The notes under the pieces were generated by a model that was not told the DNA's origin, ran no database searches, and saw nothing but the letters and a program-made list of their open reading frames with translations. DNA of 62,064 bases from Oscillospiraceae bacterium (GTDB lineage: Bacteria > Bacillota_A > Clostridia > Oscillospirales > Oscillospiraceae). Shown here one piece after another: positions 8,117 through 16,248 of this stretch (positions are counted from its first letter, which is position 1; every line of letters begins with the position of its first letter). The position numbers and the translations under genes are program-made. The stretch covers positions 1-62,064 of the forward strand of contig JAFTKA010000004.1 of assembly GCA_017456105.1 (NCBI GenBank), written 5' to 3'.

Positions 8117-8308
8117 ATGGCGACGAATAAAATCCAAACCGGTATCCGATTTGAGCCGGAACTGCTTTACAAAATCACATATGTTGCCAAGGATAACAAA
8201 CGCTCCTTGAATGCCCAACTGGAATACCTTGCCCAACTCTGCGTCAAGGAATATGAGTCTGCCAATGGCAGTATCCCCGTAACCGACGAAGCCCTTTACC
8301 AAAAATAA
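8117..8308 (+). CDS. Arc-like ribbon-helix-helix DNA-binding protein
   Basis: A 63-residue protein. TGIRFEPELLYKITYVAKDNKRSLNAQ matches the Arc-type strand-helix-helix in Firmicutes (strand about residues 7-12, helices about 14-48). GAGGTG lies upstream of the ATG. It is probably co-transcribed with the RHH gene at 7860, since no terminator separates them and one follows at 8318. Target unknown. Confidence 0.75.
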   Translation: MATNKIQTGIRFEPELLYKITYVAKDNKRSLNAQLEYLAQLCVKEYESANGSIPVTDEALYQK

Positions 8309-8317
8309 TATACAAAG

Positions 8318-8350
8318 ACCGCCCCTCGGTTTTCACCGAGGGGCGGCTTT
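8318..8350. terminator. Bidirectional terminator between RHH pair and amidohydrolase
   Basis: Stem CCGCCCCTCGGT (8319-8330) / ACCGAGGGGCGG (8335-8346) followed by CTTTTC. Same core as the hairpin at 6807. Confidence 0.75.
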
Positions 8351-8405
8351 TCGATAAACTGCACTCCGTATAGGCCTTCCCCTTGAGGGATAGCCTTGTT
8401 TTTGC

Positions 8406-9236
8406 CTAAAATTTCTGTTGTATTACAGAAATTCCTTTTTCCAATCGCTCCTCTGTAATCCCGGCTTGGGCAAGGAGAGCCCCTTCCGTCCGGCAGCCGT
8501 GGGGTACATGCCAGGCACCGGCATCGCTGCCGGGTGCCAACAGGCCCTTATAAGCGGCCACATTTTTTAGAGCACTTTCCAAAATGGCTTCCACCGCCGT
8601 TTCCGAGAAACGACCGCCACCCCGTAGGTTCCCGATGGTGGACAGGGTGGGCACCCACACCGTTCCCGCCTCCTCCATGGCACGCAGGGCATCGCCATCT
8701 AAATAAGCTCCGTGTTCCACAGAGTCCACCCCGGCTCTTGCCGCCGCTTCCACGGTCCTCGCCCCGTTGGCGTGAGCCATTACCGCCATGCCCTCCTGGT
8801 GAGCGATGTGGATCAGCTCCCGGATCTCCGATTCTTCCAAGCCCTCCTCGGTCAGAACCCCAAACCGGTCAAAATCCATCAGCCCGGAGATCATAATTTT
8901 GATAAAATCCGCTCCTGCCGCCTTTTGCTCTTTTACCAAAGCGGCATATTCTTTCACATTCTCATAGGTCCTGCCGATAAAGCTGCCGTAATGGCCTGCC
9001 TTACACAAGGGAGCAAGGGGCGTGCGATAGGTAATGCCGAATTCCTTTGCTATTTCCCGGGCAGCCTTGCCCGCACCCCAGCGATCACCCCCGTCCCGCA
9101 GATAGGTAAAGCCCTGCTCCTGATAGGTTTTCAGGACGTTTTTGATCCAGGGAATATCCGGTCCGTTCCGGTGGCGGTCAATGGCAGAACGCCAATATTC
9201 CCCGTCCAGGACCATATGCATATGACAGTCTACCAT
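8406..9236 (-). CDS. Metal-dependent amidohydrolase
   Basis: A 276-residue amidohydrolase-superfamily enzyme. The metal ligands are visible: HMH in MVDCHMHM, Lys in DFIKIMISG, His in MAHANGARTVEAA, His in SVEHGAYLD and Asp in PGSDAGAWH. The layout resembles the imidazolonepropionase/Xaa-Pro-dipeptidase-like branch, but the protein is short for that branch (usually about 400 residues) because the beta-sandwich subdomain is missing and translation starts directly at the metal site. The start at 9236 has GAGGTG 5 bp upstream. Substrate unknown. It lies downstream of rny, separated by a terminator. Confidence 0.82.
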   Translation of the reverse strand: MVDCHMHMVLDGEYWRSAIDRHRNGPDIPWIKNVLKTYQEQGFTYLRDGGDRWGAGKAAREIAKEFGITYRTPLAPLCKAGHYGSFIGRTYENVKEYAALVKEQKAAGADFIKIMISGLMDFDRFGVLTEEGLEESEIRELIHIAHQEGMAVMAHANGARTVEAAARAGVDSVEHGAYLDGDALRAMEEAGTVWVPTLSTIGNLRGGGRFSETAVEAILESALKNVAAYKGLLAPGSDAGAWHVPHGCRTEGALLAQAGITEERLEKGISVIQQKF

Positions 9237-9250
9237 GCCTTCACCTCATT

Positions 9251-9276
9251 AAAAAAGGGCCGTCAAACGACGGCCC
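9251..9276 (-). terminator. rny terminator
   Basis: Stem GGGCCGTC / GACGGCCC (9257-9264 / 9269-9276); reading minus it is followed by TTTTTT (9256-9251). Confidence 0.85.
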
Positions 9277-9283
9277 TTTCCCA

Positions 9284-10834
9284 TTATTTTGCGAACTCTA
9301 CAGCCTTGGTCTCCCGGATCACGTTGACCTTGATCTGACCGGGGTACTCCAGCTCGGATTCGATCTTCTTGGCAATATCCCGGGCCAGCAGGATCATATT
9401 ATCCTCCGTAACCTCCTCGGGCTTGACCATAATGCGGACCTCACGGCCTGCCTGAATGGCGAATGCCTTTTCAACACCGGGGTAGCTGCCGGTCAGCTCC
9501 TCCAGCTTCTGCAGACGGCGAATGTAGTTTTCCACATTTTCACGACGGGCACCGGGCCGGGCAGCGGACACTGCATCGGCAGCCTGTACCAGCACTGCGA
9601 TCACCGTCTTGGGCTCTACGTCGCCGTGGTGAGCCTCGATGGCGTTGACCACCACAGGATTTTCCTTGTACTTCCGGGCCAGATCTGCACCCAGCTGTAC
9701 GTGGCTGCCCTCCACCTCGTGATCAATGGACTTGCCCAAATCGTGCAGAAGACCTGCCCGCTTGGCAAGGGCCACATCGACGCCCAGCTCGGAAGCCATC
9801 AGACCTGCGATGTGAGCCACCTCGATGGAGTGATTCAGCACGTTCTGACCGTAAGAGGTACGGTACTTCTGACGGCCCAAAATCTTCACCAGCTCAGGGT
9901 TCAGGTTATGGACACCGGTCTCGTAGCAGGCACGCTCGCCCTCTTCCCGAATGGTGCGATCCACGTCCTTGCGGGCCTTCTCCACACAATCCTCAATGCG
10001 AGTGGGGTGGATACGGCCGTCCACGATCAGCTTCTCCAAAGCCAGCCGTGCGATCTCACGGCGGACAGGATCGAAGCTGCTGACGGTGATAGCCTCGGGG
10101 GTATCGTCAATAATCAGATCCACGCCGGTGATGGTTTCTAAGGTCCGGATATTCCGACCCTCACGGCCGATAATGCGGCCCTTCATCTCATCATTGGGCA
10201 GAGGCACAACAGAAACGGTGGCCTCGGCGGCATGATCTGCGGCACAACGCTGAATGGCGATGGAGAGGATCTCTCTTGCCTTCTCGTCGGCCTCGTCCTT
10301 CATTTCCTGCTCAATTTCCTTGAGCTTCATAGCAGTTTCGTGGCGGATCTCCTCCTCCACGGTTTTGAGCAGGTACTGCTTTGCCTGCTCCTGGCTCAGA
10401 CCGGAGATCTTCTCCAACGTTGCCAGATGCTGCAGTCTGACCTCTTCTGCCCTTGCCTGAGCCTGGGCAACCTCGGTCATACGGCGGGCCAGTTCCTCCT
10501 CCTTATGCTCGAAGGAATCGGCTTTTTTATCCAAGCTTTCTTCTTTTTGCTGCAGTCGACGCTCCTGCTTGGTCAGTTCAGCACGACGCTCTTTTGCTTC
10601 TTTTTCGTACTCTGTGCGGGATCTATGGATCTCTTCCTTTGCTTCCAGCAGCATTTCCTTTTTGCGGCTCTCACCGCTGCGGATTGCTTCATTGATAATA
10701 CGGGTAGCCTCTGCCTCGGCAGAGCCGATCTCCCGCTCACTGAAACGCTTGCGAATACTGTTGCCCAAAATCAGGCCCAGAGCCAGTGCAACCACACCGA
10801 CGCCGGCAGCAATCAGGATCTCAAAAGGTTCCAT
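9284..10834 (-). CDS. rny: Ribonuclease Y
   Basis: A 516-residue membrane-anchored endoribonuclease that initiates mRNA decay in Firmicutes. In order: one N-terminal transmembrane helix (about 6-25), a long charged coiled coil (about 30-200), a KH RNA-binding domain ([20 protein letters not shown], about 210-270) and an HD domain with the metal motif [10 protein letters not shown] (about 365). The length is normal for the family. AAGGAGG precedes the ATG. A long structured leader lies upstream and a strong terminator downstream. Confidence 0.96.
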   Translation of the reverse strand: MEPFEILIAAGVGVVALALGLILGNSIRKRFSEREIGSAEAEATRIINEAIRSGESRKKEMLLEAKEEIHRSRTEYEKEAKERRAELTKQERRLQQKEESLDKKADSFEHKEEELARRMTEVAQAQARAEEVRLQHLATLEKISGLSQEQAKQYLLKTVEEEIRHETAMKLKEIEQEMKDEADEKAREILSIAIQRCAADHAAEATVSVVPLPNDEMKGRIIGREGRNIRTLETITGVDLIIDDTPEAITVSSFDPVRREIARLALEKLIVDGRIHPTRIEDCVEKARKDVDRTIREEGERACYETGVHNLNPELVKILGRQKYRTSYGQNVLNHSIEVAHIAGLMASELGVDVALAKRAGLLHDLGKSIDHEVEGSHVQLGADLARKYKENPVVVNAIEAHHGDVEPKTVIAVLVQAADAVSAARPGARRENVENYIRRLQKLEELTGSYPGVEKAFAIQAGREVRIMVKPEEVTEDNMILLARDIAKKIESELEYPGQIKVNVIRETKAVEFAK

Positions 10835-11008
10835 ATTTGCACACCTCCTTTATAGAATAGGCATAGCCTGAAGGTGGGCGTCATGGACCCCATGTGTAAA
10901 GTTGTATAGTACAAATCAACGCCATGAGGCGACAAAACGCACACGTTCGGCTTACGCCGGATAAAAATGAAACGTCGGGGAAGATTCCCTCGCAACGTAC
11001 ACCATACC
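10835..11008 (-). other. Long, probably structured leader of rny
   Basis: A consensus promoter at 11043-11015 puts the start near 11008, leaving about 175 nt before rny. The leader ends can pair (GGTATGG near the 5' end with CTATGCC near 10860) and inner GC-rich segments suggest more helices. It could be a regulatory leader, or a separate small RNA such as 6S RNA; I cannot decide by eye. Confidence 0.4.
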
Positions 11009-11014
11009 GAATCT

Positions 11015-11043
11015 ATTTTACTTTCCTACGCCCCGATTGTCAA
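11015..11043 (-). promoter_or_regulatory. Promoter of rny leader
   Basis: Minus strand: TTGACA (11043-11038), 17-bp spacer, TAAAAT (11020-11015). Confidence 0.8.
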
Positions 11044-11096
11044 GAAAAATTATGTAAATCAGCCATAAATCGTGCAATTTCTAAGCCTACTCTCCA

Positions 11097-11125
11097 TTGA
11101 CAAGCCCTTCCCCCCGTGATAAAAT
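11097..11125 (+). promoter_or_regulatory. Promoter of tRNA-Leu
   Basis: TTGACA (11097-11102), 17 bp, TAAAAT (11120-11125), 14 bp before the tRNA. Confidence 0.85.
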
Positions 11126-11138
11126 ACTGACGTTATAG

Positions 11139-11222
11139 GCGGATGTGGTGGAATTGGTAGACTCGGTGGATTTAGGTTCCTCTGTCATAGACGTGCAGGT
11201 TCGAGTCCTGTCATCCGCACCA
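11139..11222 (+). tRNA. tRNA-Leu (UAG anticodon)
   Basis: A class II tRNA with a long variable arm, acceptor GCGGATG / CATCCGC and encoded CCA. The anticodon loop TTTAGGT gives UAG, which reads CUN leucine codons. The T-arm contains GGTTCGAGTCC. The anticodon stem has one U-U opposition (GTGGA / TCCTC). Confidence 0.93.
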
Positions 11223-11263
11223 AACCCGGTGGGCTTATTAGCCTGCCGGGTTTTACTTTTTTT
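11223..11263 (+). terminator. tRNA-Leu terminator
   Basis: A 12-bp stem (11223-11234 / 11241-11252, two G-U pairs) followed by a T-rich tail with seven T after ACTT. Confidence 0.85.
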
Positions 11264-11309
11264 CTAATTGCAGGACAATCTTTCCTCAAAAATTTCATTT
11301 TTTTCACAA

Positions 11310-11338
11310 TTGCAGATTGCTCCATTCCCCTTTATAAT
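11310..11338 (+). promoter_or_regulatory. Promoter of the Na/phosphate symporter gene
   Basis: TTGCAG (11310-11315), 17 bp, TATAAT (11333-11338). Confidence 0.75.
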
Positions 11339-11383
11339 GAAATTGTATACGAGAAGCATACTATCTCAAAGGAGAATTTTTAT

Positions 11384-13150
11384 ATGACCACATACGTTTT
11401 CAACATCATCGCCTTACTGGGCGGCCTTGCCTTGTTCCTGTTCGGTATGGACATTATGGGCAAGGCTCTGGAGCGGCAGGCAGGCGGTAAACTGCAGACC
11501 ATTCTGGCAAAGATGAGCTCCAACGTGTTCAAGGGCTTTTTGCTGGGTATGGGTGTTACCGCGGTGATCCAGTCCTCCTCTGCCACCACGGTGATGGTGG
11601 TGGGCTTCGTCAACTCCGGCATTATGACCCTGAAGCAGGCCGTGGGCGTGATCATGGGCAGTAACATCGGCACAACGGTTACCGCCTGGATCTTATCTCT
11701 CAGCGGTCTGGAGGGCGACAGCTTCCTGATCCAGTTTTTTAAGCCTTCTACCCTTGCTCCCCTGATCGGCATTTTCGGTATCCTCCTCTATATGGGCAAA
11801 TCCGAAAGCCGGCGGGGCATCGGCACCATTATGCTGGGCTTTATGGCACTGATGACCGGTATGGACCTGATGAGCGATTCCATGGCCTTCCTGAAAAAGG
11901 AAGCCTGGTTTGCAGATCTGATGATCTCCTTCTCCAATCCGGTCCTTGGTATCCTGTTCGGTGCGGCTCTGACGGCCATTATCCAATCCTCCTCCGCTTC
12001 CGTGGGTATTTTACAGGGTCTTTGTGTAACCGGAGCGGTAACCTACGGTGCGGCGATCCCCATTATCCTGGGTCAGAACATCGGCACTTGTATCACCGCT
12101 ATTATGGGTGCCATCGGTGCCAACCGGAACGCCCGCCGGACCGCCATGGTCCACCTGCTGTTTAATATCGTGGGCGTGATCATTTTTGCAGTTATATTCT
12201 ACGGGCTGGGGCTGTTTATCGACTGGACCTTCCTGGCGACTCCCGCACAGGCCTGGGACATCTCCGTGATCCACACCGGCTTTAATGTGGCGGCCACCGC
12301 GATTTTGATGCCCATGAACGGTCTTCTTGTGAAGCTGGCCTACGCCATCGTGCCCGAGGCCAAGGAGCCGGAAAAAACAGAGCTTTTGGACGCCCGCCTG
12401 CTTGCCACCCCCGCAGTTGCTGTCCAGCGGGCCCATGAGATCGCCGGTGAAATGGCCAAGGCCTCTGCCGAAGCCATGAGCCTTGCCATCGGCCTGACAA
12501 AGAATTTCGATGCAGGCATTATGCAGCAGGTTGCCGACCTGGAAAACAGGACCGACCATTATCAGGACGCCCTTGGCACCTACCTTGTAAAGCTGTCCGA
12601 AACCAACCTTTCCGTGGACGACAACCGGGTGCTGAACACCCTGCTTTACACCATTTCCGACATTGAGCGTATGGGCGACCACGCCGCCGCCATCGCCAAG
12701 GCCGCCCAGGAGATCAATGAAAAGAAGATCTCCTTCTCTCCCCAGGCAAAGGCAGAGCTGGCTGTTCTGGAGCAAGCGGTTCTTGACATCGTCAGCTGCA
12801 CCGCAAAAGCCTATGCTTCCTTTGATTTTGAGAAAGCCATCACCGTAGAGCCTCAGGAGCAGGTCATCGACACCCTGGTCCGGGAGATCAAATCCCGCCA
12901 CGTCCGCCGTCTGCGGGACGGTAAATGTACCGTGGAGTACGGCTTTGTGCTGGAAGACCTGCTGACTGCCTGCTCCCGTACTGCTGACCACTGCTCCAAC
13001 GTGGCCGTAGAAATGCTGCAGGTGGCAGAGGGCAAGCTGGAAGCTCACGAGTACCTGAACGCCCTGAAATCCGGCGAGCTCCACGAAAGTGCCGCCTTCT
13101 CCGAGCAATTCGCCCGCTACAAGGCCAAGTACGCCTTCCCGGAGGAATAA
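11384..13150 (+). CDS. Na+/phosphate cotransporter with C-terminal PhoU-like domain
   Basis: A 588-residue protein of the NptA/PNaS family. The N-terminal half (about 1-310) has the two inverted Na/Pi repeats with the QSS motifs (VIQSSSATTVMVVGFVNSG near residue 63 and IIQSSSASVGILQG near 200). The C-terminal half (about 345-560) is an all-helical PhoU-like region with the DIERMGDHAAAIA signature and a related DHCSN repeat. It imports phosphate with sodium. It is monocistronic or weakly joined to the DUF3892 gene. AAAGGAG precedes the start. No phosphate-regulator box was recognised. Confidence 0.92.
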   Translation: MTTYVFNIIALLGGLALFLFGMDIMGKALERQAGGKLQTILAKMSSNVFKGFLLGMGVTAVIQSSSATTVMVVGFVNSGIMTLKQAVGVIMGSNIGTTVTAWILSLSGLEGDSFLIQFFKPSTLAPLIGIFGILLYMGKSESRRGIGTIMLGFMALMTGMDLMSDSMAFLKKEAWFADLMISFSNPVLGILFGAALTAIIQSSSASVGILQGLCVTGAVTYGAAIPIILGQNIGTCITAIMGAIGANRNARRTAMVHLLFNIVGVIIFAVIFYGLGLFIDWTFLATPAQAWDISVIHTGFNVAATAILMPMNGLLVKLAYAIVPEAKEPEKTELLDARLLATPAVAVQRAHEIAGEMAKASAEAMSLAIGLTKNFDAGIMQQVADLENRTDHYQDALGTYLVKLSETNLSVDDNRVLNTLLYTISDIERMGDHAAAIAKAAQEINEKKISFSPQAKAELAVLEQAVLDIVSCTAKAYASFDFEKAITVEPQEQVIDTLVREIKSRHVRRLRDGKCTVEYGFVLEDLLTACSRTADHCSNVAVEMLQVAEGKLEAHEYLNALKSGELHESAAFSEQFARYKAKYAFPEE

Positions 13151-13192
13151 TCCTGCCCTTTTGGTAAATGCTAAGCCAAAAGGAGTGATTAT

Positions 13193-13480
13193 ATGGACGG
13201 ACAGGAACTGGTCAAGCAGACTTTGGATCAGATCCCCCAAGCGGGTGCCAACGCCAAGCGGATCGTAGGACTTGTGAAAGAGGGCGGCCGGATCACCGGC
13301 TATCAGCTTTCCGACCATTCCATTGTGGAAAAGCAGCAGGCGGTGAATATGGCAAAACAGGGACAGATCGCCGGGGTCGGCATCGCCCACCGCGGGGATA
13401 CGGAATACCTGAAATCCATTCCCGACGGCAGCGAAAACAACAATTTGGGGAACCTCCCCTCTGTATCGCCACAGGGATAA
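13193..13480 (+). CDS. DUF3892 family protein
   Basis: A 95-residue protein. The C-terminal half carries the family pattern: a GGRITGYQLSD strand pair, an AVNMAKQGQIAGVGIA segment and the strongly conserved tail YLKSIPDGSENNNLGNLP. Members are small cytosolic proteins of unknown function in Firmicutes. AAAGGAG lies upstream. It starts 42 bp after the symporter gene with no terminator between them, so the two may be co-transcribed. Confidence 0.85.
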   Translation: MDGQELVKQTLDQIPQAGANAKRIVGLVKEGGRITGYQLSDHSIVEKQQAVNMAKQGQIAGVGIAHRGDTEYLKSIPDGSENNNLGNLPSVSPQG

Positions 13481-13483
13481 ACA

Positions 13484-13513
13484 AAAGCCGGCAGCTTCAT
13501 GCCGGCTTTATTT
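13484..13513 (+). terminator. Terminator after DUF3892 gene
   Basis: 10-bp stem AAAGCCGGCA / TGCCGGCTTT (13484-13493 / 13500-13509) followed by ATTTTTG. Confidence 0.85.
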
Positions 13514-13571
13514 TTGTATTTGACCTTTCTACAAAAATATGCTATTATTTCCGCGAACAGGAGGCGTTTTT

Positions 13572-13799
13572 ATGAAAGAATACGAGATCGTGGCAACATT
13601 TCTAAACGGCTGTGCCGGTGCGGCCCACCCGCAGACTGCCTTTGAGGAAGCGGAGCTTTCCGACCCCGGCGATTACATCAAAGCAAAGCACGGTCAGGAT
13701 TTTGAAAAATTCACAAAAGAAGTGAAACCCGACGGTCAGATCGTCTATACCTACAATAACGGCACAGTTTGCTATATTTACGAATTTACAGAGATTTGA
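13572..13799 (+). CDS. Small conserved-looking hypothetical protein
   Basis: A 75-residue cytosolic protein, start at 13572 behind AGGAGG. It begins MKEYEIVATFLNGCAGAAHP and ends with a beta-rich segment (GQIVYTYNNGTVCYIYEFTEI, trimmed here to the pattern of alternating hydrophobics). No known motif was recognised. Short size, a good ribosome site and flanking terminators on both sides support a real single gene. Confidence 0.65.
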   Translation: MKEYEIVATFLNGCAGAAHPQTAFEEAELSDPGDYIKAKHGQDFEKFTKEVKPDGQIVYTYNNGTVCYIYEFTEI

Positions 13800-13821
13800 T
13801 CCCTGCACAAAGCAAACAGCC

Positions 13822-13855
13822 AACCCGGAATTGCTATTGCAATTCCGGGTTCTTT
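13822..13855 (+). terminator. Terminator between convergent genes
   Basis: Perfect 13-bp stem AACCCGGAATTGC / GCAATTCCGGGTT (13822-13834 / 13839-13851) followed by CTTT. Confidence 0.8.
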
Positions 13856-14477
13856 ACTCCATTTCGTTCAGAATCCGCTCCAACAGGTCTCCCTGCAGGT
13901 AAAAGGTGGTTTCAAAATGCAGAAACTGATCCGTATTCCGATCCCACAGGATCATCAGCTTTGCCGGGAACTCCTCGTCGCCCTGCCAAAATTGCAGCAG
14001 CACCGGAAAAAAGGCCGTGGCCTGAAATTGGCAGGTCAGATCCGCACCTGCCATTGGCTTTTGGATCACCCCGCCCAACTGCTCACAGGCGGCTTTCAGT
14101 TCCTCCAACCTGCCGTCCAGCTTGGCGGCGTATTTTTTGGTAAACGTTCCGGTCTCCGTAATGCCGGTAACCACAAAATTTCCCACCGCACACCACTGGT
14201 TTTGTAAGCTTGGGGCAGTTTCCCCCTTGTGATAGCACAGTAGGTCATAGATCGTCATCACCGTGCTGTAGGAGCGGCACTCCTTCCAGAGGCCGTCTAT
14301 AAATTCCTCAATCCCCCCATCTTTTCTGCTGATCCGACAGGGGGTGTTCAAATAACTCAGGTAAAGATACCGGCTGTCCGCTTCCAGGCCGAATTTGCGG
14401 ATCAGCAATTTTTGATCGTACTGAAGAAAAATTCTTTTTCCGATATCCACCTGAAGATCATAATTCGACGCAGGCAT
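13854..14477 (-). CDS. DUF3786 family protein
   Basis: A 207-residue cytosolic protein. The N-terminal YLYLSYLNTPCRISRKDG and the TIYDLLCYHKG segment are characteristic, as is the C-terminal FPAKLMILWDRNTDQFLHFETTFYL pattern (shortened). The family occurs in anaerobic Firmicutes; its function is unknown, with a proposed link to redox or cobalamin-type genes in some genomes. Monocistronic and divergent from the aldo/keto reductase. Confidence 0.8.
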   Translation of the reverse strand: MPASNYDLQVDIGKRIFLQYDQKLLIRKFGLEADSRYLYLSYLNTPCRISRKDGGIEEFIDGLWKECRSYSTVMTIYDLLCYHKGETAPSLQNQWCAVGNFVVTGITETGTFTKKYAAKLDGRLEELKAACEQLGGVIQKPMAGADLTCQFQATAFFPVLLQFWQGDEEFPAKLMILWDRNTDQFLHFETTFYLQGDLLERILNEME

Positions 14478-14532
14478 ACTAACACCTCAAATGCTTCCCG
14501 TTTTCTGCCATTATACCACGGAAAAAGAGCTC

Positions 14533-14562
14533 TTGCAACCAAGACGTCTTTTGCATTATAAT
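14533..14562 (+). promoter_or_regulatory. Promoter of aldo/keto reductase gene
   Basis: TTGCAA (14533-14538), 18 bp containing the palindrome AGACGTCT, TATAAT (14557-14562). Confidence 0.75.
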
Positions 14563-14586
14563 AGCCCTAAGAAACGGAGGGATATT

Positions 14587-15687
14587 ATGGAATACAGACA
14601 GCTTCCCCACGGAACAGAAAATGAAAAATTCAGCGTTCTGGGTCTCGGCCTGGGCGGCATCGGCACGACGCCCCCGGAGGAAATCGAGGCGATTATCCGC
14701 AAGGCCATGGACCACGGCATCAATTTCTTCGATATGTGTACCGCAGGTGCTACCTATGCACCCGTGGGCCGGGCCATCGCCGGACGGCGGGACAAGGTGT
14801 TTTTGCAGGTGCATTTCGGTGCGGTGTATGACGAAAACGGCGAATACGGCTGGTGCCGGGATTTCGGGGCCATCAAAAAGACCTTCCTCTGGGAGCTTAA
14901 GACTCTTGGTACGGACTATGTTGACTTTGGCTTTTTGCACTGTGTGGACGAAGACGAGGACTTTGACAAATTGATCGAGATCGGTGTCTTTGACTACATC
15001 AAGGAACTGAAAGCTCAGGGTATCGTCCGCCACATGGGCTTTTCCTCCCACACCCCTGCCGTTGCCAACCGGATCCTGGACACAGGGCTTATGGACATGA
15101 TGATGTTTTCCATCAACCCCGCCTACGATTTTGAGAAGGGCGACGAATATGGTATCGGCTCAGTCAAGGAACGGTTCGACCTGTTTAAGCGGTGCGAAAA
15201 AGAGGGCGTGGGCATTTCCGTGATGAAGCCTTTCTTTGCAGGACAATTGCTCAGTGCTGAGCAGTCCCCCTTCGGTGAAGCTTTGACCCATACCCAATGC
15301 CTGCAGTACGCCATTGACCGGCCCGGCGTGCTGGTAGCCGTGCCCGGTGTGCAGACCATGGAGCATTTGGATCAGGTGCTTTCCTTCCTCACTGCCACCG
15401 ACGAAGAAAAGGACTATTCTATCATCGCAAGCTTTACCGCCGACACGATCTCCGGCACCTGCGTATACTGTAACCACTGCCAGCCCTGCCCTGCGGGCAT
15501 CGACATCGGCCTTGTGAACAAGTATTACGATTTGGCTCTGGCCGGCGATACCATCGCCGCCAACCATTACACCAAGCTGTCCGTGAATGCCGAGGCCTGT
15601 CTCCACTGCGGCCACTGCGAAAGCCGCTGTCCCTTTGGAGTGAAGCAGGAAAGCCGTATGGAGCAGATCGCAGATTATTTTGGATAA
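14587..15687 (+). CDS. Aldo/keto reductase with C-terminal 4Fe-4S domain
   Basis: A 366-residue protein. Residues about 1-280 form an AKR TIM barrel (LGLGLGGIGT start, FFDMCTAGATYAPVGRAI, IRHMGFSSHTPAVANRI-type strand). Residues about 290-366 add a ferredoxin-like region with two Cys clusters (CVYCNHCQPCP and CLHCGHCESRCPFG). This fusion is common in anaerobes and suggests electron delivery by Fe-S clusters; the substrate is unknown. The strand that normally ends in the catalytic lysine (..TK) reads FLQVHFG here, so the classic Asp-Tyr-Lys-His tetrad looks incomplete. The start at 14587 is set by CGGAGGG. Confidence 0.87.
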   Translation: MEYRQLPHGTENEKFSVLGLGLGGIGTTPPEEIEAIIRKAMDHGINFFDMCTAGATYAPVGRAIAGRRDKVFLQVHFGAVYDENGEYGWCRDFGAIKKTFLWELKTLGTDYVDFGFLHCVDEDEDFDKLIEIGVFDYIKELKAQGIVRHMGFSSHTPAVANRILDTGLMDMMMFSINPAYDFEKGDEYGIGSVKERFDLFKRCEKEGVGISVMKPFFAGQLLSAEQSPFGEALTHTQCLQYAIDRPGVLVAVPGVQTMEHLDQVLSFLTATDEEKDYSIIASFTADTISGTCVYCNHCQPCPAGIDIGLVNKYYDLALAGDTIAANHYTKLSVNAEACLHCGHCESRCPFGVKQESRMEQIADYFG

Positions 15688-15690
15688 CAG

Positions 15691-15719
15691 CTGAGCACTC
15701 TTCGGAGTGCTCAGTTTTC
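15691..15719 (+). terminator. Terminator after aldo/keto reductase
   Basis: 10-bp stem CTGAGCACTC / GAGTGCTCAG with a TTCG loop, then TTTTCC. Confidence 0.85.
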
Positions 15720-15747
15720 CGTTTAGGCGGCAAATTTGACCGCTTAG
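15718..15747 (+). promoter_or_regulatory. LytTR-type direct-repeat binding sites
   Basis: TCCGTTTAG (15718-15726) matches the LytTR half-site [TA][AC][CA]GTTN[AG][TG] at every position. ACCGCTTAG (15739-15747) matches at eight of nine. They are direct repeats 21 bp apart, the spacing used by AgrA/AlgR-type regulators. The downstream LytTR gene is the obvious candidate ligand; autoregulation is inferred. Confidence 0.6.
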
Positions 15748-15810
15748 GGATTTTTGCAACATTTTTGATTTTCTCTGTGCTATGATATAGCCACAAGGAG
15801 GTGCACCCTT

Positions 15811-16248
15811 ATGAAATTCACGCTTGTCATTGACAAAGAAAAGGACGAGGAGGTGGTGATCACCGCCCACAGCCGCACTGCTCTCATTGACGAGATCGAA
15901 ACGCTGATCTCCAAACACACAGACCGCATTCCCGGTTATCGGGAAGATGACATCAAGCTGCTCTCTATATCGGAGATCGAATGTATCACCGTTTTAGACG
16001 GCAAGACCTATGCCATCGATTCCAAGAATCAGCATTACCGTCTGAAACAGCGGCTTTATGAATTGGAATCTGAGCTGCCCCCGTCCTTCATTCGCATCAA
16101 TAAAAGCACATTGGCAAACGAAGCCCGGCTGGACCGCTTCTGTGTTACCGTTGCCGGCTGCGTGGACGCGGTATTCAAATGCGGTTACTCAGAATACGTC
16201 TCCCGTCGGTGCTTTGCCCAAATCAAAAGGAGGTTTGAATCAAAATGA
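15811..16248 (+). CDS. LytTR-domain DNA-binding regulator
   Basis: A 145-residue protein lacking a receiver domain. The LytTR domain covers about residues 45-143: DIKLLSISEIECITVLDGKT, then the RLYELESELPPSFIRINKST region typical of the family, ending YVSRRCFAQIKRRF. The N-terminal 45 residues are a short alpha/beta segment. The gene overlaps the downstream DUF3021 gene by 4 bp, a pairing conserved in Firmicutes in which the membrane protein is thought to modulate the regulator. AAGGAGG precedes the start. Two LytTR-type sites lie about 70 bp upstream. Confidence 0.9.
   Translation: MKFTLVIDKEKDEEVVITAHSRTALIDEIETLISKHTDRIPGYREDDIKLLSISEIECITVLDGKTYAIDSKNQHYRLKQRLYELESELPPSFIRINKSTLANEARLDRFCVTVAGCVDAVFKCGYSEYVSRRCFAQIKRRFESK

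Noticed and set aside
9284..10834. Several plus-strand frames over rny with leucine/serine-rich products
   Set aside because: They are shadows of rny, whose KH and HD domains and coiled coil are unmistakable.
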